This document shows positions 33,004-42,722 of a stretch of DNA of 64,000 nt, piece by piece. How positions within the stretch are numbered: position 1 is the stretch's first letter; each line of letters starts with the position of its first letter. Under the pieces are notes generated by a model. The model saw nothing but the letters and a program-made list of their open reading frames with translations. It ran no database searches and was not told the DNA's origin. This DNA comes from JASHPR01 sp963729365 (GTDB lineage Bacteria; Actinomycetota; Actinomycetes; Streptosporangiales; Streptosporangiaceae): assembly GCA_963729365.1 (NCBI GenBank), contig CAVSNQ010000020.1:62001-126000 (forward strand), written 5' to 3'. A program made the position numbers and the translations under genes.

Positions 33004-33564
33004 TCAGGGCGCGCCGGCGAAATCGACGTCCTTGGTCTCGACCGTCCCGGCCGTCCGCCCCGGCGCCGTCTGGTAGGTCCAGTACAGGTTCGTGTGCGCG
33101 ATGACCTGGTCCGGCGGGGGCGCGCCCCACTCGGTCTGGTCCTCCGTGGTGTGCGCGTCGCTGACCAGTGTCGCGTCATAGCCTCTGGCGAAGGCGCCGT
33201 GCAGGGTCGAGCGGACGCAGGCGTCGGTTTGCGCGCCGACGACCACCAGCCGCCCGACGCCGAGCCCGGACAGCACGTTCTCCAGGGTGGTGTCCTCGAA
33301 GGAGTCGCCGTAGTGCTTCTCGACCAGCGGCTCTGAGTCATCCGGAGTCAGCTCGGAGACGAGCTGCCAGTCGCCGCTTCCCCTCTCGAGCTCCTCGTCG
33401 GAGTGCTGGACCCAGATAACCGGGACATGTTCCCGCCGCGCCTTCTCGACCAGGCGGCTGATGTTCGCCACGACCGCATCGCGCTGGTAACTCCCGGCCA
33501 CGGCGCCGTTTTGGACATCGATGACGAGCAGCGCGGTGGCTGGCCGGTTGCCGAGAGTGGTCAC
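33004..33564 (-). CDS. Isochorismatase-like cysteine hydrolase
   Basis: A 186-residue hydrolase with the family triad: Asp16 in LVIDVQNG, Lys83 in VEKHYGDSF and Cys116 in GAQTDACVRST. Such enzymes cleave amides (nicotinamidase-like) or related small molecules; the substrate here is not predictable. The GTG start has AAAGGGCAGG upstream. It is a single gene between the PadR operon and a cold-shock gene. Confidence 0.88.
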   Translation of the reverse strand: MTTLGNRPATALLVIDVQNGAVAGSYQRDAVVANISRLVEKARREHVPVIWVQHSDEELERGSGDWQLVSELTPDDSEPLVEKHYGDSFEDTTLENVLSGLGVGRLVVVGAQTDACVRSTLHGAFARGYDATLVSDAHTTEDQTEWGAPPPDQVIAHTNLYWTYQTAPGRTAGTVETKDVDFAGAP

Positions 33565-33604
33565 GGCCCTGCCCTTTCTCGCGACGGTGCGTTAGGAACC
33601 GGGC

Positions 33605-33988
33605 TCAGGCCTCGAGGTCACCCGCGACGGCCCGGAGCACGGCCGCGATCTTCTTCGAGTCCCGGCTGTCCGGGTGCTTGCCGCGCCGGTAGGTGTTCGA
33701 CACTCCGTCGAGCAGCTTGATCAGGTCCTCGATGAGGACCGTCATCTCGTCGGGGCTCTTCCTGCTGGACTTGGCCACGGTGGGCGGCGGTTCAAGGGTT
33801 CGCACCTGCAGTGCCTGAGTGCCCCGGCGGCCCTCGGCGACACCGAACTCGACGCGCTGACCAGGACGCAGCACGGTACCAGCACCCTCCAGCGCGGTTG
33901 AGTGCACAAATACCTCACCCCCGTCGTCCCGGGTGAGGAAGCCGAATCCCTTATCGGCGTCATACCACTTGACCTTGCCAGTGGGCAC
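33605..33988 (-). CDS. Cold-shock domain protein with C-terminal helical extension
   Basis: A 127-residue protein. Residues 1-65 are the cold-shock RNA-binding barrel (TGKVKWYDADKGFGFLTRDD with RNP1, EVFVHSTAL with RNP2). The remaining 60 residues form a helical tail (EMTVLIEDLIKLLDGVSNTY) found in the longer actinobacterial CspB class. The GTG at 33988 is chosen because the fold begins exactly there; upstream codons in frame are not protein-like. It probably binds single-stranded RNA as a chaperone. Confidence 0.88.
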   Translation of the reverse strand: MPTGKVKWYDADKGFGFLTRDDGGEVFVHSTALEGAGTVLRPGQRVEFGVAEGRRGTQALQVRTLEPPPTVAKSSRKSPDEMTVLIEDLIKLLDGVSNTYRRGKHPDSRDSKKIAAVLRAVAGDLEA

Positions 33989-34397
33989 GAGCGAGACCTT
34001 ACGCGAAGAGGAGCCATCGGATGTGCCGCAGGGGGCACGGCACAAGGCTATCGGTACAGCGGCGCATATGGCGGGTCCTGACCGCCCGGAGCCCGCTCGT
34101 GATTCGGCGCGCGCGGAATCACTATCGGCCCGACACAGCAACGTGGCCCCGGCCTCGGCGGCCAGGGCCACGTCCTCCACAGCCTCACACGTCGGATGGT
34201 GCTGGGACGGGATCGCGTGCGAGACCAGGACACAGCGGGTACCGGTCACTGCTGCCCCCGCAAGCATCAAGACCCGCGTCGGTAATACCCGCGTCCGGTC
34301 ACGGGCAATCATGCGCGGGCTCGGCTGCGGGCTAGTCATCTGCACCGCGTGGCGCGCGGCGCTGGTGCCGTCTGCCGGGGAGTCCCGCGAGCCGGGC

Positions 34398-35954
34398 TCA
34401 GGGGCGCCGTCGACGGGCCCACGGGGGCACAGCCGGAGGGCGGCGGCCACGCTGGAGGCGCCAGGCCAGGTATACGGCGCCGAGCAGGGCTCCGAGCTTA
34501 AACAGGTCGGCCGCGTCGGCTAGGGCCTCATCGCCATATCCGGCGGCGTTTTGACGCGTTCCGCCGATTGATACGGCCGTGGCGGTTCCGATGATGACCA
34601 GGACCAGCGGCCCGCCGAGGCTCACGCACTTGTCGAGAGGGCCCCACAGTTTCGACGGCAGCGCGACACCGACGCCGGCCAGCCAGATCAAGAAGCCAAG
34701 TACCCAGATGAGAAGGGGGAAGATCAGTCCGCCCAGGGCCAGCAGCGCGACAGCGATTACCTCCAGCCGGTGCTCGCGCCAGGCATCCGCCATGCCCGCG
34801 GCGATGCCCCGGGTGACGTTGGTGGGCTGGACGAGCTGCAGACGCCGCTGACGCGCTGTGGTCATGCGCGCGGGCACCGGAGCGCTGCTGGCTGGCCTCG
34901 CGGTCGCGGGCACCGCCTGCGGCGGCGCGGTCGCAGCGGGAGCAGCCTCGGTGACGGCACCGCCCGACGGCGGCTGGCCGGCGTCGGCACCATGCGACCC
35001 GGGCGGCGCGGCAGCATCACGCGCCCCGGCTGACACGACCGCGGCCGATCCGGAACCACCCGTCCCGGCGGGCGCACCATCACCCGCCCCGGTAGCACCC
35101 GGCCCGGCAGCACCCGCCCCGGCACCACCCGATCCCGCAGCACCCGATCCCGCAGCACCCGGCCCCGCAGCACCCGGCCCCGCAGCACCCGGCCCCGCAG
35201 CACCCGGCCCCGCAGCACCCGGCCCCGCAGCACCCGGCCCCGCAGCACCCGCCCCGGTGCCGCCTGACCCGGTGCCGCCTGACCCGGCCGGCGCACTGCC
35301 GGGCGGAGCGGGCGGTGCGGTAGCACCCGGCCCGGCCAGCGCCGAGGGACGGCCCTGGGCGGCTTGCGGATCGGCGTCGGAGCCGGGCGCAACCGAGCTG
35401 TTCCTCTCCGGCGCCGGCGCCGGCGGTGCACTGCGCCTGGGCCTCGGAACGCGCTGCGGACGGACCTGCCGCGGCTTGAGCGGCGCACCGGGCTTCCAGC
35501 GGGCCGAGATCGGGCGGCTGGTAACCGTTATCTCACCCGTCAGGTCGCGGCCGGCTATCTGGGGCGGGCTGAGCGCAGGACGGGGCTTGGGAGCGGGCTG
35601 GGCGCCGTTCTCACTGCCCGGCTGGGTCCCAGGACGGGCTTCCTCACCGGCGGCACTGGTCCGGGCCCGGGATTTCCACAGGCCGGAACGAGCGGCCGCG
35701 GCCGCTCGCTGGCTGCGCAGCGCCGCGAGCCTGGTTGCCTCACGCTCGACGGCCGCCTCCGGCTCGCCGAGCCCGGACAGAATCCTCATCACCGCGGCAG
35801 GATCGGCAGTCTCACGCGCGCCGGACTGGTGCTCTATGAAGTTACGAGTGCGCGCGAGGAACGCGCGCCTGTCGTCCGACTGGAGCCTGGTCCGCGCCGC
35901 AACCGACAGCCGGTTGAGGTAGTCGCGGATGAGTTGCTCCGCAGAGGGCCTCAT
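34398..35954 (-). CDS. Membrane protein with low-complexity pentapeptide repeats
   Basis: A 518-residue protein. Residues 1-80 (SAEQLIRDYLNRLSVAARTR, then ILSGLGEPEAAVEREATRLA) match the HAAS-like cytoplasmic helical domain of many actinobacterial membrane proteins. The middle 90-370 is Pro/Ala/Gly-rich and includes the pentapeptide GAAGP repeated eight times (DNA repeats at 35131-35250). The C-terminal 140 residues contain three or four hydrophobic helices around REHRLEVIAVALLALGGL and LGGPLVLVIIGTATAV. The ATG at 35954 follows AGAGGG. No function is known. Confidence 0.65.
   Translation of the reverse strand: MRPSAEQLIRDYLNRLSVAARTRLQSDDRRAFLARTRNFIEHQSGARETADPAAVMRILSGLGEPEAAVEREATRLAALRSQRAAAAARSGLWKSRARTSAAGEEARPGTQPGSENGAQPAPKPRPALSPPQIAGRDLTGEITVTSRPISARWKPGAPLKPRQVRPQRVPRPRRSAPPAPAPERNSSVAPGSDADPQAAQGRPSALAGPGATAPPAPPGSAPAGSGGTGSGGTGAGAAGPGAAGPGAAGPGAAGPGAAGPGAAGPGAAGSGAAGSGGAGAGAAGPGATGAGDGAPAGTGGSGSAAVVSAGARDAAAPPGSHGADAGQPPSGGAVTEAAPAATAPPQAVPATARPASSAPVPARMTTARQRRLQLVQPTNVTRGIAAGMADAWREHRLEVIAVALLALGGLIFPLLIWVLGFLIWLAGVGVALPSKLWGPLDKCVSLGGPLVLVIIGTATAVSIGGTRQNAAGYGDEALADAADLFKLGALLGAVYLAWRLQRGRRPPAVPPWARRRRP
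35131..35250. repeat. Eight tandem 15-base repeats in coding sequence
   Basis: The unit CCCGCAGCACCCGGC (phase arbitrary) occurs eight times, with small variations in the first two copies, encoding (GAAGP)n on the minus strand. Copy number changes would be in frame, so the linker length can vary without loss of the gene. Confidence 0.85.
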
Positions 35955-36024
35955 GGCCTGATAATCCCTCTTCTGGGCCGAGTTGTGGAGCCCGAACACG
36001 CCGGTACTTCCAGGAACGCGAGAA

Positions 36025-36053
36025 GAGGCGGTCCCGACGTACGGGACCGCCTC
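36025..36053. terminator. Hairpin terminator after groEL
   Basis: A perfect 12-base-pair stem: GAGGCGGTCCCG (36025-36036), loop ACGTA, and its complement at 36042-36053. It lies 40 bases past the groEL stop on the minus strand, before the next gene, so it should end the groEL message. Confidence 0.8.
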
Positions 36054-36092
36054 CTCGCGTCTGACTAGGCAGTACTAGCGAGACTGGCGGGA

Positions 36093-37718
<1,626 letters not shown>

Positions 37719-37848
37719 AGGCTCCAGTCCTCCCGGAACTTTGTGCCTTGCGTGCCGATCGAGCCGACGCCCGCGACGGACGGCCTCACCAGCGGGCAGT
37801 CCCTTCCCGCCGCCGGATCAGCCTCATCGCCCCGATCACGCCACTGCA

Positions 37849-37875
37849 TTGTCACTCTCACCCCGAGAGTGCCAA
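37849..37875. promoter_or_regulatory. CIRCE element 1 (HrcA operator) upstream of groEL
   Basis: TTGTCACTC-N9-GAGTGCCAA, a near-consensus CIRCE dyad (two differences from TTAGCACTC-N9-GAGTGCTAA). It is the copy closer to groEL. HrcA, not encoded in this window, binds such sites to repress chaperonin genes. Confidence 0.9.
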
Positions 37876-37883
37876 CGCCCTGT

Positions 37884-37910
37884 TTAGCACTCTCGGGGTG
37901 AGAGTGCAAA
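37884..37910. promoter_or_regulatory. CIRCE element 2 (HrcA operator) upstream of groEL
   Basis: TTAGCACTC-N9-GAGTGCAAA, one base off consensus. It lies 8 bases beyond CIRCE 1, and the two elements are themselves a 20-base inverted repeat of one another (CACTCTCACCCCGAGAGTGC at 37853-37872 and its complement downstream). Confidence 0.93.
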
Positions 37911-37951
37911 CTGGCCCGGCCCCCCGCAGGCCAGCGGCGCCCTGAACGCCA

Positions 37952-37988
37952 GAAGGCCCGGCTCCCATCGCCTGGGAACCGGGCCTTC
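37952..37988. terminator. Hairpin terminator after cspA
   Basis: GAAGGCCCGG (37952-37961) pairs with CCGGGCCTTC (37979-37988), with an inner CCCA/TGGG pair in the loop. It starts 18 bases after the stop of the cold-shock gene, on the minus strand, so it ends that message. Confidence 0.8.
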
Positions 37989-38006
37989 CAGCGCGTCATC
38001 AGAGGC

Positions 38007-38207
38007 TTACACCGTGCGAACCGCCTCTGCCTGCGGTCCTCGGTCGCTCTGCGTGATCTCGAACTCGACCCGCTGGCCCTCTTCAAGACTGCGGTAGCCA
38101 TCCGCCTGGATAGCCGAGAAGTGGACGAACACGTCCCTACCACCGTCGACCGCGATGAAGCCGTAGCCCTTGTCCGCGTTGAACCATTTGACGGTGCCCT
38201 GAGCCAT
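38007..38207 (-). CDS. cspA: Major cold-shock protein CspA family
   Basis: A 66-residue cold-shock domain: TVKWFNADKGYGFIAVDGG (RNP1), DVFVHFSAIQ (RNP2) and a C-terminal VEFEITQSDRGPQAEAV strand. The size is that of the classic single-domain CSPs. GGGAGTTG lies a few bases upstream of the ATG at 38207. The 5' region up to the next gene is about 250 bases and may hold a long leader, as in other cold-shock genes. Confidence 0.95.
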   Translation of the reverse strand: MAQGTVKWFNADKGYGFIAVDGGRDVFVHFSAIQADGYRSLEEGQRVEFEITQSDRGPQAEAVRTV

Positions 38208-38457
38208 TACCAACAACTCCCTAACTCTGCTCGGGCTTCGGGTTCCGCCCTTGTCACCGCGAAACCCGTCGATCGCGGAGCGGGCCAGACGTGCTGCGCA
38301 AGCCGAGCTTGCCGTTCTCGCCGTACCGACAGCGACCGGACATGACTTTACATCGTAGCGTGCGCCCCTGCGCCCAGTTACTCCCCGAATCCGGCCCGAC
38401 GCAGCAGTAACAGCCATCACGCGCCCACCAGCGGGATGAGGGCCAGGTGGCAGCCTC

Positions 38458-38733
38458 TCAGCCGCCAGCGACGGCCGGAATCACCGAGACCTGGATCCCG
38501 CGCGGCACCTCGGTATCGAGCCCCTGCGCCAGGCGCACGTCCTCCTCGCCGACGTAGACGTTGACGAACCGCCGGATCTTTCCGCCCTCGTCGAGAATGC
38601 GGCCGCCGATGCCCGGATACGTGGCATCCAGGCCGGCGATGACGTCGCGCAGGGTGCCCTCCTGCGCCGTGACCTCGGCTGCACCGCCCGTGTAGCTACG
38701 GAGGATCGTGGGGATGCGGACCGAGACGCTCAT
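38458..38733 (-). CDS. MoaD/ThiS-like sulfur carrier protein
   Basis: A 91-residue ubiquitin-fold protein ending AVAGG, the diglycine C-terminus that is adenylated and turned into a thiocarboxylate in sulfur carriers (ThiS, MoaD, CysO). It overlaps the thrC-like gene by 4 bases (ATGA) and is translated from the same message, under the SAM-I riboswitch. The pairing with a PLP beta-replacement enzyme recalls CysO-CysM. It likely donates sulfide to the thrC-like enzyme, though this is inferred. Confidence 0.85.
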   Translation of the reverse strand: MSVSVRIPTILRSYTGGAAEVTAQEGTLRDVIAGLDATYPGIGGRILDEGGKIRRFVNVYVGEEDVRLAQGLDTEVPRGIQVSVIPAVAGG

Positions 38734-40034
38734 GCGACGACTGCCTTTCTGGTGTGGCCGGACGGCTGACGGGCGGCGGACGACTCGAATTCGGCGAACG
38801 CCGCCAAGGTCGGGCGGATCGGGTGGACGGCGGGCAGCGATCCGGCTATGGCATCGAGCGTCTTGAGCCCGTCGCCGGAGTTGATGATGACGGTCTCGGC
38901 ATCGGGGTCGAGCTCCCCGGACTTCAGGAGCCGACGCGTCGTGGCCAGCGTGACCCCGGCCGCGGTCTCGCCGAAGATGCCCTCGGTGGCGGCGAGTAGC
39001 CGGATCGCGTCCACGATCTCGTCGTCCGGCACGTCGGCGACCACGCCGCCGGTGCGGCGGGTCACGTCGAGGACGTAGGGGCCATCGGCCGGGTTCCCGA
39101 TCGCGAGCGACTTCGCGATCGTGTCCGGCCTGACCGGCTGCACCACGTCATGGCCGGCCCGGAACGCGGTCGCCACCGGCGCGCAGCCGCTGGCCTGGGC
39201 GCCGAACACCCGGTAGGCCACGTCATCCACCCAGCCGAGCGCCGCCAGTTCGCGGAACGCCTTGTCGATCTTGACGAGCTGCGCGCCCGACGCCACCGGG
39301 ACCACGACCTGCGGCGGCAGCCGCCACCCCAGCTGCTCGGCGATCTCGAAGCCGATGGTCTTGGACCCCTCCGCGTAGTAAGGCCGCACGTTGACGTTGA
39401 CGAACGCCCAGTCCTCCCGGTCATCGGCCAGCTCGGACGCGAGCCGGTTCACGTCGTCGTAGGTCCCGTCGACCAAGACCATCGTCCCGCCGTACACGGC
39501 GGTGGCGAGGATCTTCTGCGGCTCGAGGTCGGCCGGGATCAGCACCACCGAGCGGATGCCGGCCTTGGCCGCGGCCGCCGCCACCGCGTTGGCCAGGTTC
39601 CCGGTGGACGGGCAGGCCAGGACCTTGTGGCCCATCTCGAGCGCGGCGGCGAGGGCGACCGCGACCACCCGGTCCTTGAACGAGTGCGTGGGGTTGCCCC
39701 GCTCATCCTTCACCCAGAGCGTGCGCATGCCGAGCGCGCTGGCCAGCCGGTCCGCGCGGACCAGGCGGGTGAAGCCGGGCTCGGTGTTCGGCCTGGTCGC
39801 CACGTCGGCCGGAACCGGCAGCAGGCTGGCGTAACGCCAGATGTTCGGCGGTCCCGCCGCGATCGATTCGCGGCTCAGTGACGGGAGGTCGTAGCCAACC
39901 TCGAGCGGCCCGAAACACTCGGCGCAGGCGTGCTGAGCCCCGAGCTCGCAGGTCTGCCCGCACTCGCGGCAGGCGAGCCTGGTCGCATACCCGAACCGGG
40001 ACGTCGAATTGGTGGTCGTTACAGATGTGCTCAC
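38730..40034 (-). CDS. Threonine synthase-like PLP enzyme under SAM riboswitch
   Basis: A 434-residue fold-type II PLP enzyme. It has an N-terminal zinc ribbon (Cys22, Cys25, Cys37, Cys40) and the PLP lysine Lys120 in NPTHSFKDRVV, then ACPSTGNLANAVAAAAAKAG (phosphate/glycine loop) and TTRRLLKSGELD near the end. Sequence family says threonine synthase (O-phosphohomoserine to threonine). However, the SAM-I riboswitch in its leader and the overlapping MoaD-like sulfur carrier suggest a sulfur amino acid role, perhaps making homocysteine from phosphohomoserine. The GTG start overlaps the riboswitch region by design (see the riboswitch). Confidence 0.85.
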   Translation of the reverse strand: MSTSVTTTNSTSRFGYATRLACRECGQTCELGAQHACAECFGPLEVGYDLPSLSRESIAAGPPNIWRYASLLPVPADVATRPNTEPGFTRLVRADRLASALGMRTLWVKDERGNPTHSFKDRVVAVALAAALEMGHKVLACPSTGNLANAVAAAAAKAGIRSVVLIPADLEPQKILATAVYGGTMVLVDGTYDDVNRLASELADDREDWAFVNVNVRPYYAEGSKTIGFEIAEQLGWRLPPQVVVPVASGAQLVKIDKAFRELAALGWVDDVAYRVFGAQASGCAPVATAFRAGHDVVQPVRPDTIAKSLAIGNPADGPYVLDVTRRTGGVVADVPDDEIVDAIRLLAATEGIFGETAAGVTLATTRRLLKSGELDPDAETVIINSGDGLKTLDAIAGSLPAVHPIRPTLAAFAEFESSAARQPSGHTRKAVVA

Positions 40035-40051
40035 GGGGCGAGGCCTTTCTC

Positions 40052-40239
40052 CTCATCTTTCCCGGCGGTCGACTGACCGCGGGTCGGAGTTGGCACCTGT
40101 CACGGAGTGGCCCCGCCGCCCAGGGGCGCGGGGTCTGCACTGCCGGTGGCAGCGGCCGCGCCAGCGTGGCACGGGCACGTCATAACCGTGATGGTTGCCG
40201 GGGCTTCACAGGGCCGATCCCTCCACCCCTCTGGATGAG
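40052..40239 (-). ncRNA. SAM-I (S-box) riboswitch in the leader of the thrC-like/moaD-like operon
   Basis: The minus strand carries the SAM-I core in order: CTCATCCAGAGGGG (P1 5' strand and start of P2), GGAGGGATCGGCCC, GAAGCCCCGGCAACC, then a long variable insertion, GGTGCCAACTCC, and finally GAAAGATGAG closing P1. Nearly every invariant base of the family is present. P1 ends directly against GGAGAAAGG, the ribosome binding site of the GTG start at 40034, so SAM binding should occlude translation initiation. This is a translational S-box. The insertion in the P3/P4 region makes it 188 bases, long for the class. Confidence 0.92.
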
Positions 40240-40373
40240 CGGTATTAAGTTGTCGCCAGCACTCTAACCCGGACTGGCCGCGCCGTCCGCATCGGGCCGC
40301 CGGGCCCGGTCAGGGACACGCGGCAGCCCGGCCGGTGCAGGCCATCCCGATCCTCGCCCGATAGCCTCCGGCC

Positions 40374-41921
40374 ATGGGCGCTGGATCAGCCGACGGGCGG
40401 GTACTCATCGCATCCAACCGGGGGCCGGTGTCGTTCACCCTCGGCGATGACGGCCAGCTGTCGGCCAGGCGCGGCGGGGGCGGCCTGGTATCCGGGCTCT
40501 CCGCGGTGGCCGACCACCCGAATGCGCTGTGGGTGTGCGCCGCGCTCAGCGACGCCGACCGCGTCGCCGCGCGCGGCGCGGAAGGCGGCCACCTCGGCCT
40601 GGACGGGACGCCGGGCGGCTCGGGAGTACGGATGCTCGACATCCCGCCCGCGATCTTCCAGCGGGCGTACAACTCGGTGGCGAACTCCACGCTGTGGTTC
40701 GTCCACCACATGCTCTACGACACGCCGAACCAGCCGGACTTCGGGATCGCCTTCGGGCGTGAGTGGGAGTCGTACCGCACCTACAACCGCGAGTTCGCCG
40801 AGGCGCTGGCGGACAAGGCCGGCCCGCCGGCCGGGGGCCCGCCCATCCGCGCCGTGGTCCAGGACTACCACCTCGCCCTGGTCCCGCGCATGCTCGCCGA
40901 CCTCCGCCCGGACGTCAGGATCGCGCACTTCGAGCACACCCCGTGGGCGCCGCCCGACTACTACCGGATACTTCCCGACGCCGTGGGCCGTGAGGTGCTG
41001 GAGGGCATGCTCGGCGCCGACCACGCCGGCTTCCTCTGCCAGCGGTGGGCGGACGCGTTCCTTGACTGCTGCGAGGCGATCCTGGGACCCGAGGGCGCCG
41101 AGGTGGACCGGGCGCGGCAGCAGGTGAGCTATCAGGGCCACGTCACCGGGATCGGCGTGCACGCGCTCGGCGTGGACGCCGACGGGCTGATCGGCCGGGC
41201 CTCCGAGCCGGACGTGCGGACCAGGGTCGCGACGCTGGCCGCGGCCGCTGGCCACCGGAAGCTGATCGTCAGGATCGACCGCACGGAGCTGTCCAAGAAC
41301 ATCGTGCGCGGCCTCGCCGCCTACCGCGAGCTGCTGGCCACGCACCCGGAATGGCACGGGCGGGTCATCCACGTGGCCTTCGCCTACCCGTCCCGGCACG
41401 ACCTGCCGGAGTACCGCGAGTACACGGCCAGCGTGCTCCGGCTGGCCAGGGAGATTTCCGAGGAGTTCAGCACCGAGGAGTGGGATCCGCTGATCCTCCA
41501 GGTTGACGACGACTACGCCCGCTCGCTCGCCGCGTTCCGGCTGGCCGACGTGCTCCTGGTCAACCCGATCCGCGACGGCATGAACCTGGTCGCCAAGGAG
41601 GGCCCCATCCTGTCCGAGCGCCACTGCGCGCTCGTGCTCTCCCGCGAGGCCGGCGCGGCCGCGGAGCTCGGCGCGGACGCCCTGCTGATCAATCCCTTCG
41701 ACGTGTCAGGGACGGCTGAGGCCCTGCACGAAGCGCTCGTAATGACGGAGCCGGAACGTAACCGCCGGGCTGAATCACTCGCGCAGGCGGCATCGGCCAT
41801 GCCGCCGACCCGATGGTTCGCCGAGCAGCTCGCCGCCCTGGATCCGCCACGGACTGAGCCGGTGAAGGTCCCGGAAGGCACGCTACAGCGGGTCCGGCGG
41901 TACATCCATCGCGGCGGCTAG
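40374..41921 (+). CDS. otsA: Trehalose-6-phosphate synthase
   Basis: A 515-residue GT20 enzyme. The N-terminus has LIASNRGPVSF and the GGGLVSGL loop that binds UDP-glucose; VQDYHLALVPRML gives the glucose-6-phosphate pocket; RIDRTELSKNIVRGL and NPIRDGMNLVAKEG are the donor-site motifs. It makes trehalose-6-phosphate from UDP- (or ADP-) glucose and glucose-6-phosphate. There is no ribosome binding site but TAGCCT sits six bases before the ATG, suggesting a leaderless message. The 3' end overlaps otsB, which is convergent, by about 39 bases. Confidence 0.95.
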   Translation: MGAGSADGRVLIASNRGPVSFTLGDDGQLSARRGGGGLVSGLSAVADHPNALWVCAALSDADRVAARGAEGGHLGLDGTPGGSGVRMLDIPPAIFQRAYNSVANSTLWFVHHMLYDTPNQPDFGIAFGREWESYRTYNREFAEALADKAGPPAGGPPIRAVVQDYHLALVPRMLADLRPDVRIAHFEHTPWAPPDYYRILPDAVGREVLEGMLGADHAGFLCQRWADAFLDCCEAILGPEGAEVDRARQQVSYQGHVTGIGVHALGVDADGLIGRASEPDVRTRVATLAAAAGHRKLIVRIDRTELSKNIVRGLAAYRELLATHPEWHGRVIHVAFAYPSRHDLPEYREYTASVLRLAREISEEFSTEEWDPLILQVDDDYARSLAAFRLADVLLVNPIRDGMNLVAKEGPILSERHCALVLSREAGAAAELGADALLINPFDVSGTAEALHEALVMTEPERNRRAESLAQAASAMPPTRWFAEQLAALDPPRTEPVKVPEGTLQRVRRYIHRGG

Positions 41922-42722
41922 CGAGTTGAGCAGGGCCACGACGGCGTCCGGGCCGTCGACCACGAGGTCGGCGAGTTCGGCGAGGGCGCTGACTTCGGCG
42001 GAGCCGCTGCAGACGGCCAGGCCGGGAATCCCCTCGCCGCGCAGCTCGGCGACGGCCCGGAAGGCCGGCTCGTCGCCGAGGTCGTCCCCGCAGTACATGA
42101 CGGCGGCCGCGGAGCGTTCCGCGGTCAGGTCCTTGAGCGCCTGACCCTTGTCCGAGCCGGGCGGGCGCAGCTCGATCACCATCCGGCCGGGCTCCACGGC
42201 CAGGCCGGCCCGAGCCGCGAGAGCCGCCAGCGGTCCGCGCAGGCGCTCCAGGGCCGGCCCGGGCTCGGCCGCGCGGCGGGTGTGCACGCCCAGCGCATCG
42301 CCCTTGTCCTCGATCCAGACACCCTCGGGCGCGCCCGCCTCGGCCAGGACCTCGGGCAGCTGCTCCCGGGCTGCGGCCACGCCGGGCGGGGCCGGCGGCG
42401 ACATGAGCGTGCCCGATTCCCAGCGCTGCCTGCCGTACTGGCCCAGGACGATGAGCCCGGGCACCTGGTCCAGCCCGCCGAGCTCGACCGCGTCTCGGGC
42501 CGCGCGGCCGGTGATCACGGCCACGGTCCCGGCCAGCGGCGCCAGCCTGCGCAAGGCGGCCACCGCGCCGGGATGCGCGCGGGCCGCCGCCGGGTCGGCC
42601 ACGATCGGGGACAGGGTGCCGTCGAAGTCCAGGGCGATCAGCGCCCGGCCCGGGTCTCGCAGCAGCGCGGCGAGGCCGGCCCGGCCAGCCTCGGACGTCG
42701 GCGCGGGCAGGCTCGGCGTCAC
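41883..42722 (-). CDS. otsB: Trehalose-6-phosphate phosphatase
   Basis: A 279-residue HAD phosphatase. LIALDFDGTLSPIV has the catalytic aspartate pair, ITGRAARDA and PPGSDKGQALKDL are motifs II and III, and YCGDDLGDEPAF holds the metal-binding acids. It removes phosphate from trehalose-6-phosphate made by OtsA. The GTG start overlaps the DUF3263 stop, so the two are coupled. The convergent overlap with otsA means each transcript is antisense to the other's 3' end. Confidence 0.93.
   Translation of the reverse strand: MTPSLPAPTSEAGRAGLAALLRDPGRALIALDFDGTLSPIVADPAAARAHPGAVAALRRLAPLAGTVAVITGRAARDAVELGGLDQVPGLIVLGQYGRQRWESGTLMSPPAPPGVAAAREQLPEVLAEAGAPEGVWIEDKGDALGVHTRRAAEPGPALERLRGPLAALAARAGLAVEPGRMVIELRPPGSDKGQALKDLTAERSAAAVMYCGDDLGDEPAFRAVAELRGEGIPGLAVCSGSAEVSALAELADLVVDGPDAVVALLNSLAAAMDVPPDPL

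Noticed and set aside
35131..35250. Possible CRISPR array
   Set aside because: Units are 15 bases, contiguous without spacers and in a coding frame; they are coding tandem repeats.
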